This document shows positions 21,801-35,600 of a DNA stretch of 64,000 nucleotides, piece by piece. The notes beneath the pieces were generated by a model, which was not told the DNA's origin, searched no databases, and saw nothing but the letters and a program-made list of their open reading frames with translations. The position numbers were made by a program, and so were the translations under genes. The first letter of the stretch is position 1, and every line of letters begins with the position of its first letter. This DNA comes from Fasciola hepatica (Eukaryota > Platyhelminthes > Trematoda > Plagiorchiida > Fasciolidae), in assembly GCA_948099385.1 (NCBI GenBank), contig CANUEZ040000204.1, forward strand, positions 2,418,001-2,482,000. The letters run 5' to 3'.

Positions 21801-24800
21801 TTAGAGGATGAAACAGCTGTTCAGTGCTTCCATGGATTTCAATGCTCAGTTGAGCGTTCAAGCTGCATGATCAATCATATTATACAAATCTGATCTAATC
21901 TGATCTAATCTCGTACTACTAATCAATTGCATGCATAGTAAGGAAGCTGTGTAGGTTGTTCATTTGGGAATGCGTTGGTTGTACTTAGGCCCATACAGAG
22001 AAGTCATCCATCATAGGAGTCGATCGGTGTGCGCGAAGCTGGTTCTTACCATTCAAATTTGAAGCGAGTTTGGGAAGGGTGCTATATCATGTAGTGTAGA
22101 TGTTGAACAAAGCGTTGATAGCCATCCCGGATCGCGTTGTGTTGGTAATTTGATCGATTCACAATGGTTCACCGGTTGTTGGAGTGCCCGTGGGGGCTCG
22201 GTCGATGTGCACTGCTGATGAGTCGAGTCCCTTAGAGGATGAAACAGCTGTATAGTGCTTCCATGGATTTCAATGCTCAGTTGAGCGTTCAAGTTGCATG
22301 ATCAATCATATTATACAAATCTAATCTAATCTAATCTAATCTCGTACTACTAATCAATTGCATGCATAGTAGGGAAGCTGTGTAGGTTGTTCATTTGGGA
22401 ATGCGTTGGTTGTACTTAGGCCCCTACAGAGAAGTCATCCATCATAGGAGTCGATCGGTGTGCGCGAAGCTGGTTCTTACCATTCAAATTTGAAGCGAGT
22501 TTGGGAAGGGTGCTATATCATGTAGTGTATATGTTGAACAAAGCGTTGAGAGCCATCGCGGATAGCCTTGTGTTGTTAAGTTGTTCGATTCACAATGGTT
22601 CACCGGTTGTTGGAGTGCCCGTGGTTGCTCGGTCGATGTGCACTGCTGATGAGTCGAGTCCCTTAGAGGATGAAACAGCTGTACAGTGCTTCCATGGATT
22701 TCAATGCTCAGTTGAGCGTTCAAGCTGCATGATCAATCATATTATACAAATCTGATCTAATCTGATCTTATCTCGTACTACTAATCAATTGCATGCATAG
22801 TAAGGAAGCTGTGTAGGTTGTTCATTTGGGAATGCGTTGGTTGTACTTAGGCCCATACAGAGAAGTCATCCATCATAGGAGTCGATCGGTGTGCGCGAAG
22901 CTGGTTCTTACCATTCAAATTTGAAGCGAGTTTGGGAAGGGTGCTATATCATGTAGTGTAGATGTTGAACAAAGCGTTGATAGCCATCCCGGATCGCGTT
23001 GTGTTGGTAATTTGATCGATTCACAATGGTTCACCGGTTGTTGGAGTGCCCGTGGGGGCTCGGTCGATGTGCACTGCTGATGAGTCGAGTCCCTTAGAGG
23101 ATGAAACAGCTGTTCAGTGCTTCCATGGATTTCAATGCTCAGTTGAGCGTTCAAGTTGCATGATCAATCATATTATACAAATCTAATCTAATCTGATCTA
23201 ATCTCGTACTACTAATCAATTGCATGCATAGTAAGGAAGCTGTGTAGGTTGTTCATTTGGGAATGCGTTGGTTGTACTTAGGCCCCTACAGAGAAGTCAT
23301 CCATCATAGGAGTCGATCGGTGTGCGCGAAGCTGGTTCTTACCATTCAAATTTGAAGCGAGTTTGGGAAGGGTGCTATATCATGTAGTGTAGATGTTGAA
23401 CAAAGCGTTGAGAGCCATCCCGGATAGCCTTGTGTTGTTAAGTTGTTCGATTCACAATGGTTCACCGGTTGTTGGAGTGCCCGTGGTTGCTCGGTCGATG
23501 TGCACTGCTGATGAGTCGAGTCCCTTAGAGGATGAAACAGCTGTATAGTGCTTCCATGGATTTCAATGCTCAGTTGAGCGTTCAAGTTGCATGATCAATC
23601 ATATTATACAAATCTAATCTAATCTAATCTAATCTCGTACTACTAATCAATTGCATGCATAGTAAGGAAGCTGTGTAGGTTGTTCATTTGGGAATGCGTT
23701 GGTTGTACTCAGGCCCCTACAGAGAAATCATCCATCATAGGAGTGGATCGGTGTGCGCGAAGCTGGTTCTTACCATTCAAATTTGAAGCGAGTTTGGGAA
23801 CGGTGCTATATCATGTAGTGTAGATGTTGAACAAAGCGTTGATAGCCATCCCGGATAGCCTTGTGTTGTTAAGTTGTTCGATTCACAATGGTTCACCGGT
23901 TGTTGGAGTGCCCGTGGGGGCTCGGTCGATGTGCACTGCTGATGAGTCGAGTCCCTTAGAGGATGAAACAGCTGTTCAGTGCTTCCATGGATTTCAATGC
24001 TCAGTTGAGCGTTCAAGTTGCATGATCAATCATATTATACAAATCTAATCTAATCTAATCTAATCTAATCTCGTACTACTAATCAATTGCATGCATAGTA
24101 AGGAAGCTGTGTAGGTTGTGCATTTGGGAATGAGTTGGTTGTACTTAGGCCCCTACAGAGAAGTCATCCATCATAGGAGTCGATCGGTGTGCGCGAAGCT
24201 GGTTGTTACCATTCAAATTTGAAGCGAGTTTGGGAAGGGTGCTATATCATGTAGTGTAGATGTTGAACAAAGCGTTGTGAGCCATCCCGGATAGCCTTGT
24301 GTTGTTAAGTTGTTCGATTCACAATGGTTCACCGGTTGTTCGAGTGCCCGTGGGGGCTCGGTCGATGTGCACTGCTGATGAGTCGAGTCCCTTAGAGGAT
24401 GAAACAGCTGTACAGTGCTTCCATGGATTTCAATGCTCAGTTGAGCGTTCAAGCTGCATGATCAATCATATTATACAAATCTAATCTAATCTAATCTAAT
24501 CTCGTACTACTAATCAATTGCATGCATAGTAAGGAAGCTGTGTAGGTTGTTCATTTGGGAATGAGTTGGTTGTACTTAGGCCCCTACAGAGAAGTCATCC
24601 ATCATAGGAGTCGATCGGTGTGCGCGAAGCTGGTTCTTACCATTCAAATTTGAAGCGAGTTTGGGAAGGGTGCTATATCATGTAGTGTATATGTTGAACA
24701 AAGCGTTGATAGCCATCCCGGATAGCCTTGTTTTGTTAAGTTGTTCGATTCACAATGGTTCACCGGTTGTTGGAGTGCCCGTGGTTGCTCGGTCGATGTG

Positions 24801-27800
24801 CACTGCTGATGAGTCGAGTCCCTTAGAGGATGAAACAGCTGTACAGTGCTTCCATGGATTTCAATGCTCAGTTGAGCGTTCAAGTTGCATGATCAATCAT
24901 ATTATACAAATCTAATCTAATCTGATCTAATCTCGTACTACTAATCAATTGCATGCATAGTAAGGAAGCTGTGTAGGTTGTTCATTTGGGAATGCGTTGG
25001 TTGTACTTAGGCCCCTACAGAGAAGTCATCCATCATAGGAGTCGATCGGTGTGCGCGAAGCTGGTTCTTACCATTCAAATTTAAAGCGAGTTTGGGAACG
25101 GTGCTATATCATGTATTGTAGATGTTGAACAAAGCGTTGATAGCCATCCCGGATAGCCTTGTGTTGTTAAGTTGTTCGATTCACAATGGTTCACCGGTTG
25201 TTGGAGTGCCCGTGGTTGCTCGGTCGATGTGCACTGCTGATGAGTCGAGTCCCTTAGAGGATGAAACAGCTGTACAGTGCTTCCATGGATTTCAATGCTC
25301 AGTTCAGCGTTCAAGCTGCATGATCAATCATATTATACAAATCTAATCTAATCTAATCTAATCTCGTACTACTAATCAATTGCATGCATAGTAGGGAAGC
25401 TGTGTAGGTTGTTCATTTGGGAATGCGTTGGTTGTACTTAGGCCCCTACAGAGAATTCATCCATCATAGGAGTCGATCGGTGTGCGCGAAGCTGGTTCTT
25501 ACCATTCAAATTTAAAGCGAGTTTGGGAACGGTGCTATATCATGTAGTGTAGATGTTGAACAAAGCGTTGATAGCCATCCCGGATAGCCTTGTGTTGTTA
25601 AGTTGTTCGATTCACAATGGTTCACCGGTTGTTGGAGTGCCCGTGGGGGCTCGGTCGATGTGTACTGCTGATGAGTCGAGTCCCTTAGAGGATGAAACAG
25701 CTGTACAGTGCTTCCATGGATTTCAATGCTCAGTTGAGCGTTCAAGTTGCATGATCAATCATATTATACAAATCTAATCTAATCTGATCTAATCTCGTAC
25801 TACTAATCAATTGCATGCATAGTAAGGAAGCTGTGTAGGTTGTTCATTTGGGAATGCGTTGGTTGTACTTAGGCCCCTACAGAGAAGTCATCCATCATAA
25901 TAGTGGTTCGGTGTGCGCAAAGCTGGTTCTTACCATTCAAATTTGAAGCGAGTTTGGGAAGGGTGCTATATCATGTAGTGTAGATGTTGAACAAAGCGTT
26001 GAGAGCCATCCCGGATAGCCTTGTGTTGTTAAATTGTTCGATTCACAATGGTTCACCGGTTGTTGGAGTGCCCGTGGGGGCTCGGTCGATGTGCACTGCT
26101 GATGAGTCGAGTCCCTTAGAGGATGAAACAGCTGTACAGTGCTTCCATGGATTTCAATGCTCAGTTGAGCGTTCAAGCTGCATGATCAATCATATTATAC
26201 AAATCTAATCTAATCTAATCTAATCTAATCTCGTACTACTAATCAATTGCATGCATAGTAAGGAAGCTGTGTAGGTTGTTCATTTGGGAATGAGTTGGTT
26301 GTACTTAGGCCCCTACAGAGAAGTCATCCATCATAGGAGTCGATCGGTGTGCGCGAAGCTGGTTGTTACCATTCAAATTTGAAGCGAGTTTGGGAAGGGT
26401 GCTATATCATGTAGTGTAGATGTTGAACAAAGCGTTGATAGCCATCCCGGATAGCCTTGTGTTGTTAAGTTGTTCGATTCACAATGGTTCACCGGTTGTT
26501 GGAGTGCCCGTGGTTGCTCGGTCGATGTGCACTGCTGATGAGTCGAGTCCCTTAGAGGATGAAACAGCTGTACAGTGCTTCCATGGATTTCAATGCTCAG
26601 TTGAGCGTTCAAGCTGCATGATCGATCATATTATACAAATCTAATCTAATCTGATCTAATCTCGTACTACTAATCAATTGCATGCATAGTAAGGAAGCTG
26701 TGTAGGTTGTTCATTTGGGAATGCGTTGGTTGTACTTAGGCCCCTACAGAGAAGTCATCCATCATAGGAGTCGATCGGTGTGCGCGAAGCTGGTTCTTAC
26801 CATTCAAATTTAAAGCGAGTTTGGGAACGGTGCTATATCATGTAGTGTAGATGTTGAACAAAGCATTGATAGCCATCCCGGATAGCCTTGTGTTGTTAAG
26901 TTGTTCGATTCACAATGGTTCACCGGTTGTTGGAGTGCCCGTGGGGGCTCGGTCGATGTGCACTGCTGATGAGTCGAGTCCCTTAGAGGATGAAACAGCT
27001 GTACAGTGCTTCCATGGATTTCAATGCTCAGTTGAGCGTTCAAGCTGCATGATCGATCATATTATACAAATCTAATCTAATCTGATCTAATCTTGTACTA
27101 CTAATCAATTGCATGCATAGTAAGGAAGCTGTGTAGGTTGTTCATTTGGGAATGCGTTGGTTGTACTTAGGCCCCTACAGAGAAGTCATCCATCATAGGA
27201 GTGGTTCGGTGTGCGCAAAGCTGGTTCTTACCATTCAAATTTAAAGCGAGTTTGGGAACGGTGCTATATCATGTAGTGTAGATGTTGAACAAAGCGTTGA
27301 TAGCCATCCCGGATAGCCTTGTGTTGTTAAGTTGTTCGATTCACAATGGTTCACCGGTTGTTGGAGTGCCCGTGGTTGCTCGGTCGATGTGCACTGCTGA
27401 TGAGTCGAGTCCCTTAGAGGATGAAACAGCTGTACAGTGCTTCCATGGATTTCAATGCTCAGTTCAGCGTTCAAGTTGCATGATCAATCATATTATACAA
27501 ATCTAATCTAATCTAATCTAATCTCGTACTACTAATCAATTGCATGCATAGTAAGGAAGCTGTGTAGGTTGTTCATTTGGGAATGCGTTGGTTGTACTTA
27601 GGCCCCTACAGAGAAGTCATCCATCATAGGAGTCGATCGGTGTGCGCGAAGCTGGTTCTTACCATTCAAATTTAAAGCGAGTTTGGGAACGGTGCTATAT
27701 CATGTATTGTAGATGTTGAACAAAGCGTTGATAGCCATCCCGGATAGCCTTGTGTTGTTAAGTTGTTCGATTCACAATGGTTCACCGGTTGTTGGAGTGC

Positions 27801-29114
27801 CCGTGGTTGCTCGGTCGATGTGCACTGCTGATGAGTCGAGTCCCTTAGAGGATGAAACAGCTGTACAGTGCTTCCATGGATTTCAATGCTCAGTTGAGCG
27901 TTCAAGTTGCATGATCAATCATATTATACAAATCTAATCTAATCTGATCTAATCTCGTACTACTAATCAATTGCATGCATAGTAAGGAAGCTGTGTAGGT
28001 TGTTCATTTGTGAATGCGTTGGTTGTACTTAGGCCCCTACAGAGAAGTCATCCATCATAGGAGTCGATCGGTGTGCGCGAAGCTGGTTCTTACCATTCAA
28101 ATTTGAAGCGAGTTTGGGAAGGGTGCTATATCATGTATTGTAGATGTTGAACAAAGCGTTGAGAGCCATCCCGGATAGCCTTGTGTTGTTAAGTTGTTCG
28201 ATTCACAATGGTTCACCGGTTGTTGGAGTGCCCGTGGTTGCTCGGTCGATGTGCACTGCTGATGAGTCGAGTCCCTTAGAGGATGAAACAGCTGTACAGT
28301 GCTTCCATGGATTTCAATGCTCAGTTGAGCGTTCAAGCTGCATGATCAATCATATTATACAAATCTGATCTAATCTGATCTAATCTCGTACTACTAATCA
28401 ATTGCATGCATAGTAGGGAAGCTGTGTAGGTTGTTCATTTGGGAATGCGTTGGTTGTACTTAGGCCCCTACAGAGAAGTCATCCATCATAGGAGTGGATC
28501 TGTGTGCGCGAAGCTGGTTCTTACCATTCAAATTTAAAGCGAGTTTGGGAACGGTGCTATATCATGTAGTGTAGATGTTGAACAAAGCGTTGATAGCCAT
28601 CCCGGATAGCCTTGTTTTGGTAATTTGATCGATTCACAATGGTTCACCGGTTGTTGGAGTGCCCGTGGGGGCTCGGTCGATGTGCACTGCTGATGAGTCG
28701 AGTCCCTTAGAGGATGAAACAGCTGTACAGTGCTTCCATGGATTTCAATGCTCAGTTGAGCGTTCAAGTTGCATGATCAATCATATTATACAAATCTAAT
28801 CTAATCTGATCTAATCTCGTACTACTAATCAATTGCAGGCATAGTAAGGAAGCTGTGTAGGTTGTTCATTTGGGAATGAGTTGGTTGTACTTAGGCCCCT
28901 ACAGAGAAATCATCCATCATAGGAGTGGATCGGTGTGCGCGAAGCTGGTTCTTACCATTCAAATTTGAAGCGAGTCTGGGAAGGGTGCTATATCATGTAG
29001 TGTAGATGTTGAACAAAGCGTTGATAGCCATCCCGGATAGCCTTGTGTTGTTAAGTTGTTCGATTCACAATGGTTCACCGGTTGTTGGAGTGCCCGTGGG
29101 GGCTCGGTCGATGT

Positions 29115-29164
29115 GCACTGCTGATGAGTCGAGTTTCTTTGAGGATGAAACAGCTGTACAGTGC
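29115..29164 (+). ncRNA. Hammerhead with wobble-rich stem II (GUUU/GGAU)
   Basis: The 5' strand of the proposed stem II is GUUU, so all pairs with GGAU remain possible as G.U, U-A, U.G, U.G; the loop becomes CUUUGA. Several substitutions occur together without breaking the pairing. Core and GUA are intact. Confidence 0.78.
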
Positions 29165-32100
29165 TTCCATGGATTTCAATGCTCAGTTGAGCGTTCAAGC
29201 TGCATGATCAATCATATTATACAAATCTAATCTAATCTAATCTAATCTAATCTCGTACTACTAATCAATTGCATGCATAGTAAGGAAGCTGTGTAGGTTG
29301 TTCATTTGGGAATGAGTTGGTTGTACTTAGGCCCCTACAGAGAAGTCATCCATCATAGGAGTGGATCTGTGTGCGCGAAGCTGGTTCTTACCATTCAAAT
29401 TTAAAGCGAGTTTGGGAAGGGTGCTATATCATGTAGTGTAGATGTTGAACAAAGCGTTGAGAGCCATCCCGGATAGCCTTGTGTTGTTAAGTTGTTCGAT
29501 TCACAATGGTTCACCGGTTGTTGGAGTGCCCGTGGGGGCTCGGTCGATGTTCATTGCTGATGAGTCGAGTCCCTTAGAGGATGAAACAGCTGTACAGTGC
29601 TTCCATGGATTTCAATGCTCAGTTGAGCGTTCAAGCTGCATGATCAATCATATTATACAAATCTAATCTAATCTAATCTAATCTCGTACTACTAATCAAT
29701 TGCATGCATAGTAAGGAAGCTGTGTAGGTTGTTCATTTGGGAATGAGTTGGTTGTACTTAGGCCCCTACAGAGAAATCATCCATCATAGGAGTCGATCGG
29801 TGTGCGCGAAGCTGGTTCTTACCATTCAAATTTGAAGCGAGTTTGGGAACGGTGCTATATCATGTAGTGTAGATGTTGAACAAAGCGTTGAGAGCCATCG
29901 CGGATAGCCTTGTGTTGTTAAGTTGTTCGATTCACAATGGTTCACCGGTTGTTGGAGTGCCCGTGGTTGCTCGGTCGATGTGCACTGCTGATGAGTCGAG
30001 TCCCTTAGAGGATGAAACAGCTGTACAGTGCTTCCATGGATTTCAATGCTCAGTTGAGCGTTCAAGCTGCATGATCAATCATATTATACAAATCTAATCT
30101 AATCTAATCTAATCTAATCTCGTACTACTAATCAATTGCATGCATAGTAAGGAAGCTGTGTAGGTTGTTCATTTGGGAATGCGTTGGTTGTACTTAGGCC
30201 CCTACAGAGAATTCATCCATCATAGGAGTCGATCGGTGTGCGCGAAGCTGGTTCTTACCATTCAAATTTAAAGCGAGTTTGGGAAGGGTGCTATATCATG
30301 TAGTGTAGATGTTGAACAAAGCGTTGATAGCCATCCCGGATAGCCTTGTGTTGTTAAGTTGTTCGATTCACAATGGTTCACCGGTTGTTGGAGTGCCCGT
30401 GGGGGCTCGGTCGATGTGCACTGCTGATGAGTCGAGTCCCTTAGAGGATGAAACAGCTGTACAGTGCTTCCATGGATTTCAATGCTCAGTTGAGCGTTCA
30501 AGCTGCATGATCAATCATATTATACAAATCTAATCTAATCTAATCTAATCTCGTACTACTAATCAATTGCATGCATAGTAAGGAAGCTGTGTAGGTTGTT
30601 CATTTGGGAATGAGTTGGTTGTACTTAGGCCCCTACAGAGAAATCATCCATCATAGGAGTGGATCGGTGTGCGCGAAGCTGGTTCTTACCATTCAAATTT
30701 GAAGCGAGTTTGGGAACGGTGCTATATCATGTAGTGTAGATGTTGAACAAAGCGTTGAGAGCCATCCCGGATAGCCTTGTGTTGTTAAGTTGTTCGATTC
30801 ACAATGGTTCACCGGTTGTTGGAGTGCCCGTGGTTGCTCGGTCGATGTGCACTGCTGATGAGTCGAGTCCCTTAGAGGATGAAACAGCTGTACAGTGCTT
30901 CCATGGATTTCAATGCTCAGTTGAGCGTTCAAGTTGCATGATCAATCATATTATACAAATCTAATCTAATCTGATCTAATCTCGTACTACTAATCAATTG
31001 CATGCATAGTAGGGAAGCTGTGTAGGTTGTTCATTTGGGAATGCGTTGGTTGTACTTAGGCCCCTACAGAGAAGTCATCCATCATAGGAGTGGTTCGGTG
31101 TGCGCGAAGCTGGTTCTTACCATTCAAATTTAAAGCGAGTTTGGGAACGGTGCTATATCATGTAGTGTAGATGTTGAACAAAGCGTTGATAGCTATCCCG
31201 GATAGCCTTGTGTTGTTAAGTTGTTCGATTCACAATGGTTCACCGGTTGTTGGAGTGCCCGTGGTTGCTCGGTCGATGTGCACTGCTGATGAGTCGAGTC
31301 CCTTAGAGGATGAAACAGCTGTACAGTGCTTCCATGGATTTCAATGCTCAGTTGAGCGTTCAAGCTGCATGATCAATCATATTATACAAATCTAATCTAA
31401 TCTAATCTAATCTCGTACTACTAATCAATTGCATGCATAGTAAGGAAGCTGTGTAGGTTGTTCATTTGGGAATGAGTTGGTTGTACTTAGGCCCCTACAG
31501 AGAAATCATCCATCATAGGAGTGGATCGGTGTGCGCGAAGCTGGTTCTTACCATTCAAATTTGAAGCGAGTTTGGGAACGGTGCTATATCATGTAGTGTA
31601 GATGTTGAACAAAGCGTTGATAGCCATCCCGGATAGCCTTGTGTTGTTAAATTGTTCGATTCACAATGGTTCACCGGTTGTTGGAGTGCCCGTGGTTGCT
31701 CGGTCGATGTGCACTGCTGATGAGTCGAGTCCCTCAGAGGATGAAACAGCTGTACAGTGCTTCCATGGATTTCAATGCTCAGTTGAGCGTTCAAGCTGCA
31801 TGATCAATCATATTATACAAATCTAATCTAATCTAATATAATCTCGTACTACTAATCAATTGCATGCATAGTAAGGAAGCTGTGTAGGTTGTTCATTTGG
31901 GAATGAGTTGGTTGTACTTAGGCCCCTACAGAGAAGTCATCCATCATAGGAGTCGATCGGTGTGCGCGAAGCTGGTTCTTACCATTCAAATTTGAAGCGA
32001 GTTTGGGAACGGTGCTATATCATGTAGTGTATATGTTGAACAAAGCGTTGATAGCCATCCCGGATAGCCTTGTGTTGTTAAGTTGTTCGATTCACAATGG

Positions 32101-32577
32101 TTCACCGGTTGTTGGAGTGCCCGTGGGGGCTCGGTCGATGTGCACTGCTGATGAGTCGAGTCCCTTAGAGGATGAAACAGCTGTACAGTGCTTCCATGGA
32201 TTTCAATGCTCAGTTGAGCGTTCAAGTTGCATGATCAATCATATTATACAAATCTAATCTAAACTAATCTAATCTTATCTCGTACTACTAATCAATTGCA
32301 TGCATAGTAAGGAAGCTGTGTAGGTTGTTCATTTGGGAATGCGTTGGTTGTACTTAGGCCCATACAGAGAAGTCATCCATCATAGGAGTGGATCGGTGTG
32401 CGCGAAGCTGGTTCTTACCATTCAAATTTGAAGCGAGTTTGGGAAGGGTGCTATATCATGTAGTGTAGATGTTGAACAAAGCGTTGATAGCCATCCCGGA
32501 TAGCCTTGTGTTGTTAAGTTGTTCGATTCACAATGGTTCACCGGTTGTTGGAGTGCCCGTGGTGGCTCGGTCGATGT

Positions 32578-32627
32578 GCAGTGCTGATGAGTCGAGTCCG
32601 AACAAGGATGAAACAGCTGTACAGTGC
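32578..32627 (+). ncRNA. Hammerhead with GAACAA loop and stem I mismatch
   Basis: Stem I is GCAGUG, creating a G.G mismatch in the middle of the 6-bp helix. Core and GUA are intact. The same pair of changes recurs at 56330. Confidence 0.82.
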
Positions 32628-35600
32628 TTCCATGGATTTCAATGCTCAGTTGAGCGTTCAAGCTGCATGATCAATCATATTATACAAATCTAATCTAATC
32701 TAATCTAATCTCGTACTACTAATCAATTGCATGCATAGTAAGGAAGCTGTGTAGGTTGTTCATTTGGGAATGAGTTGGTTGTACTTAGGCCCCTACAGAG
32801 AAGTCATCCATCATAGGAGTCGATCGGTGTGCGCGAAGCTGGTTCTTACCATTCAAATTTGAAGCGAGTTTGGGAAGGGTGCTATATCATGTAGTGTATA
32901 TGTTGAACAAAGCGTTGAGAGCCATCCCGGATAGCCTTGTGTTGTTAAGTTGTTCGATTCACAATGGTTCACCGGTTGTTGGAGTGCCCGTGGGAGCTCG
33001 GTCGATGTGCACTGCTGATGAGTCGAGTCCCTTAGAGAATGAAACAGCTGTACAGTGCTTCCATGGATTTCAATGCTCAGTTCAGCGTTCAAGTTGCATG
33101 ATCAATCATATTATACAAATCTAATCTAATCTGATCTAATCTCGTACTACTAATCAATTGCATGCATAGTAAGGAAGCTGTGTAGGTTGTTCATTTGGGA
33201 ATGCGTTGGTTGTACTTAGGCCCCTACAGAGAAGTCATCCATCATAGGAGTCGATCGGTTTGCGCAAAGCTGGTTCTTACCATTCAAATTTAAAGCGAGT
33301 TTGGGAACGGTGCTATATCATGTAGTGTAGATGTTGAACAAAGCGTTGATAGCCATCCCGGATAGCCTTGTGTTGTTAAGTTGTTCGATTCACAATGGTT
33401 CACCGGTTGTTGGAGTGCCCGTGGTTGCTCGGTCGATGTGCACTGCTGATGAGTCGAGTCCCTTAGAGGATGAAACAGCTGTACAGTGCTTCCATGGATT
33501 TCAATGCTCAGTTGAGCGTTCAAGCTGCATGATCAATCATATTATACAAATCTAATCTAATCTAATCTAATCTCGTACTACTAATCAATTGCATGCATAG
33601 TAAGGAAGCTGTGTAGGTTGTTCATTTGGGAATGAGTTGGTTGTACTTAGGCCCCTACAGAGAAATCATCCATCATAGGAGTGGATCGGTGTGCGCGAAG
33701 CTGGTTCTTACCATTCAAATTTAAAGCGAGTTTGGGAAGAGGTGCTATATCATGTAGTGTAGATGTTGAACAAAGCGTTGAGAGCCATCCCGGATAGCCT
33801 TGTGTTGTTAAGTTGTTCGATTCACAATGGTTCACCGGTTGTTGGAGTGCCCGTGGTTGCTCGGTCGATGTGCACTGCTGATGAGTCGAGTCCCTTAGAG
33901 GATGAAACAGCTGTACAGTGCTTCCATGGATTTCAATGCTCAGTTGAGCGTTCAAGCTGCATGATCAATCATATTATACAAATCTAATCTAATCTAATCT
34001 AATCTCGTACTACTAATCAATTGCATGCATACTAAGGAAGCTGTGTAGGTTGTTCATTTGGGAATGCGTTGGTTGTACTTAGGCCCCTACAGAGAAATCA
34101 TCCATCATAGGAGTGGTTCGGTGTGCGCAAAGCTGGTTCTTACCATTCAAATTTGAAGCGAGTTTGGGAAGGGTGCTATATCATGTAGTGTAGATGTTGA
34201 ACAAAGCGTTGATAGCCATCCCGGATAGCCTTGTGTTGTTAAGTTGTTCGATTCACAATGGTTCACCGGTTGTTGGAGTGCCCGTGGGGGCTCGGTCGAT
34301 GTGCACTGCTGATGAGTCGAGTCCCTTAGAGGATGAAACAGCTGTACAGTGCTTCCATGGATTTCAATGCTCAGTTGAGCGTTCAAGCTGCATGATCAAT
34401 CATATTATACAAATCTAATCTAATCTAATCTAATCTCGTACTACTAATCAATTGCATGCATAGTAAGGAAGCTGTGTAGGTTGTTCATTTGGGAATGCGT
34501 TGGTTGTACTTAGGCCCCTACAGAGAAGTCATCCATCATAGGAGTGGTTCGGTGTGCGCAAAGCTGGTTCTTACCATTCAAATTTGAAGCGAGTTTGGGA
34601 ACGGTGCTATATCATGTAGTGTAGATGTTGAACAAAGCGTTGATAGCCATCCCGGATAGCCTTGTGTTGTTAAGTTGTTCGATTCACAATGGTTCACCGG
34701 TTGTTGGAGTGCCCGTGGGGGCTCGGTCGATGTGCACTGCTGATGAGTCGAGTCCCTTAGAGGATGAAACAGCTGTACAGTGCTTCCATGGATTTCAATG
34801 CTCAGTTGAGCGTTCAAGTTGCATGATCAATCATATTATACAAATCTAATCTAATCTGATCTAATCTCGTACTACTAATCAATTGCATGCATAGTAAGGA
34901 AGCTGTGTAGGTTGTTCATTTGGGAATGCGTTGGTTGTACTTAGGCCCCTACAGAGAAATCATCCATCATAGGAGTGGATCGGTGTGCGCAAAGCTGGTT
35001 CTTACCATTCAAATTTAAAGCGAGTTTGGGAACGGTGCTATATCATGTAGTGTAGATGTTGAACAAAGCGTTGATAGCCATCCCGGATAGCCTTGTGTTG
35101 TTAAGTTGTTCGATTCACAATGGTTCACCGGTTGTTCGAGTGCCCGTGGGGGCTCGGTCGATGTGCACTGCTGATGAGTCGAGTCCCTTAGAGGTTGAAA
35201 CAGCTGTACAGTGCTTCCATGGATTTCAATGCTCAGTTGAGCGTTCAAGCTGCATGATCAATCATATTATACAAATCTAATCTAATCTAATCTAATCTCG
35301 TACTACTAATCAATTGCATGCATAGTAAGGAAGCTGTGTAGGTTGTTCATTTGGGAATGAGTTGGTTGTACTTAGGCCCCTACAGAGAAATCATCCATCA
35401 TAGGAGTCGATCGGTGTGCGCGAAGCTGGTTCTTACCATTCAAATTTGAAGCGAGTTTGGGAACGGTGCTATATCATGTAGTGTAGATGTTGAACAAAGC
35501 GTTGAGAGCCATCCCGGATAGCCTTGTGTTGTTAAGTTGTTCGATTCACAATGGTTCACCGGTTGTTGGAGTGCCCGTGGTTGCTCGGTCGATGTGCACT

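Larger units (their letters stand above)
14234..24580 (+). repeat. Monomers 34-57: ribozyme positions and block features
   Basis: Hammerheads start at 14453, 14883, 15309, 15745, 16176, 16607, 17038, 17469, 17900, 18331, 18757, 19193, 19623, 20054, 20485, 20916, 21347, 21778, 22209, 22640, 23071, 23502, 23933 and 24369. Monomer 34 is one base short in loop II. Monomer 36 has ACACUG in stem I. Monomers 39 and 43 have the GAACAA loop. Monomers 41, 51, 54 and 56 have GUU cleavage triplets; 52 and 55 have UAGUGC after the cleavage site (G.U in stem I); 48 has CUGUGC. Monomers 41 and 44 have core mutations. Monomers 37, 41, 51, 52 and 54 are of the altered B-box subfamily. Confidence 0.93.
24581..34514 (+). 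repeat. Monomers 58-80: ribozyme positions and block features
   Basis: Hammerheads start at 24800, 25231, 25662, 26093, 26529, 26960, 27391, 27822, 28253, 28684, 29115, 29551, 29982, 30418, 30849, 31280, 31711, 32142, 32578, 33009, 33440, 33872 and 34303. This is the most uniform stretch: nearly all copies have an intact core, GUA and loop CUUAGA. Exceptions: monomer 60 has a U.G pair in stem I (GUACUG), 68 has GUUU in stem II, 69 has UCAUUG in stem I, 74 has loop CUCAGA, 76 has GCAGUG plus the GAACAA loop, 77 has GAAU in stem II. Monomer 79 has one extra base (GGGAAGAGG near 33736) upstream of the A box. Confidence 0.93.
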
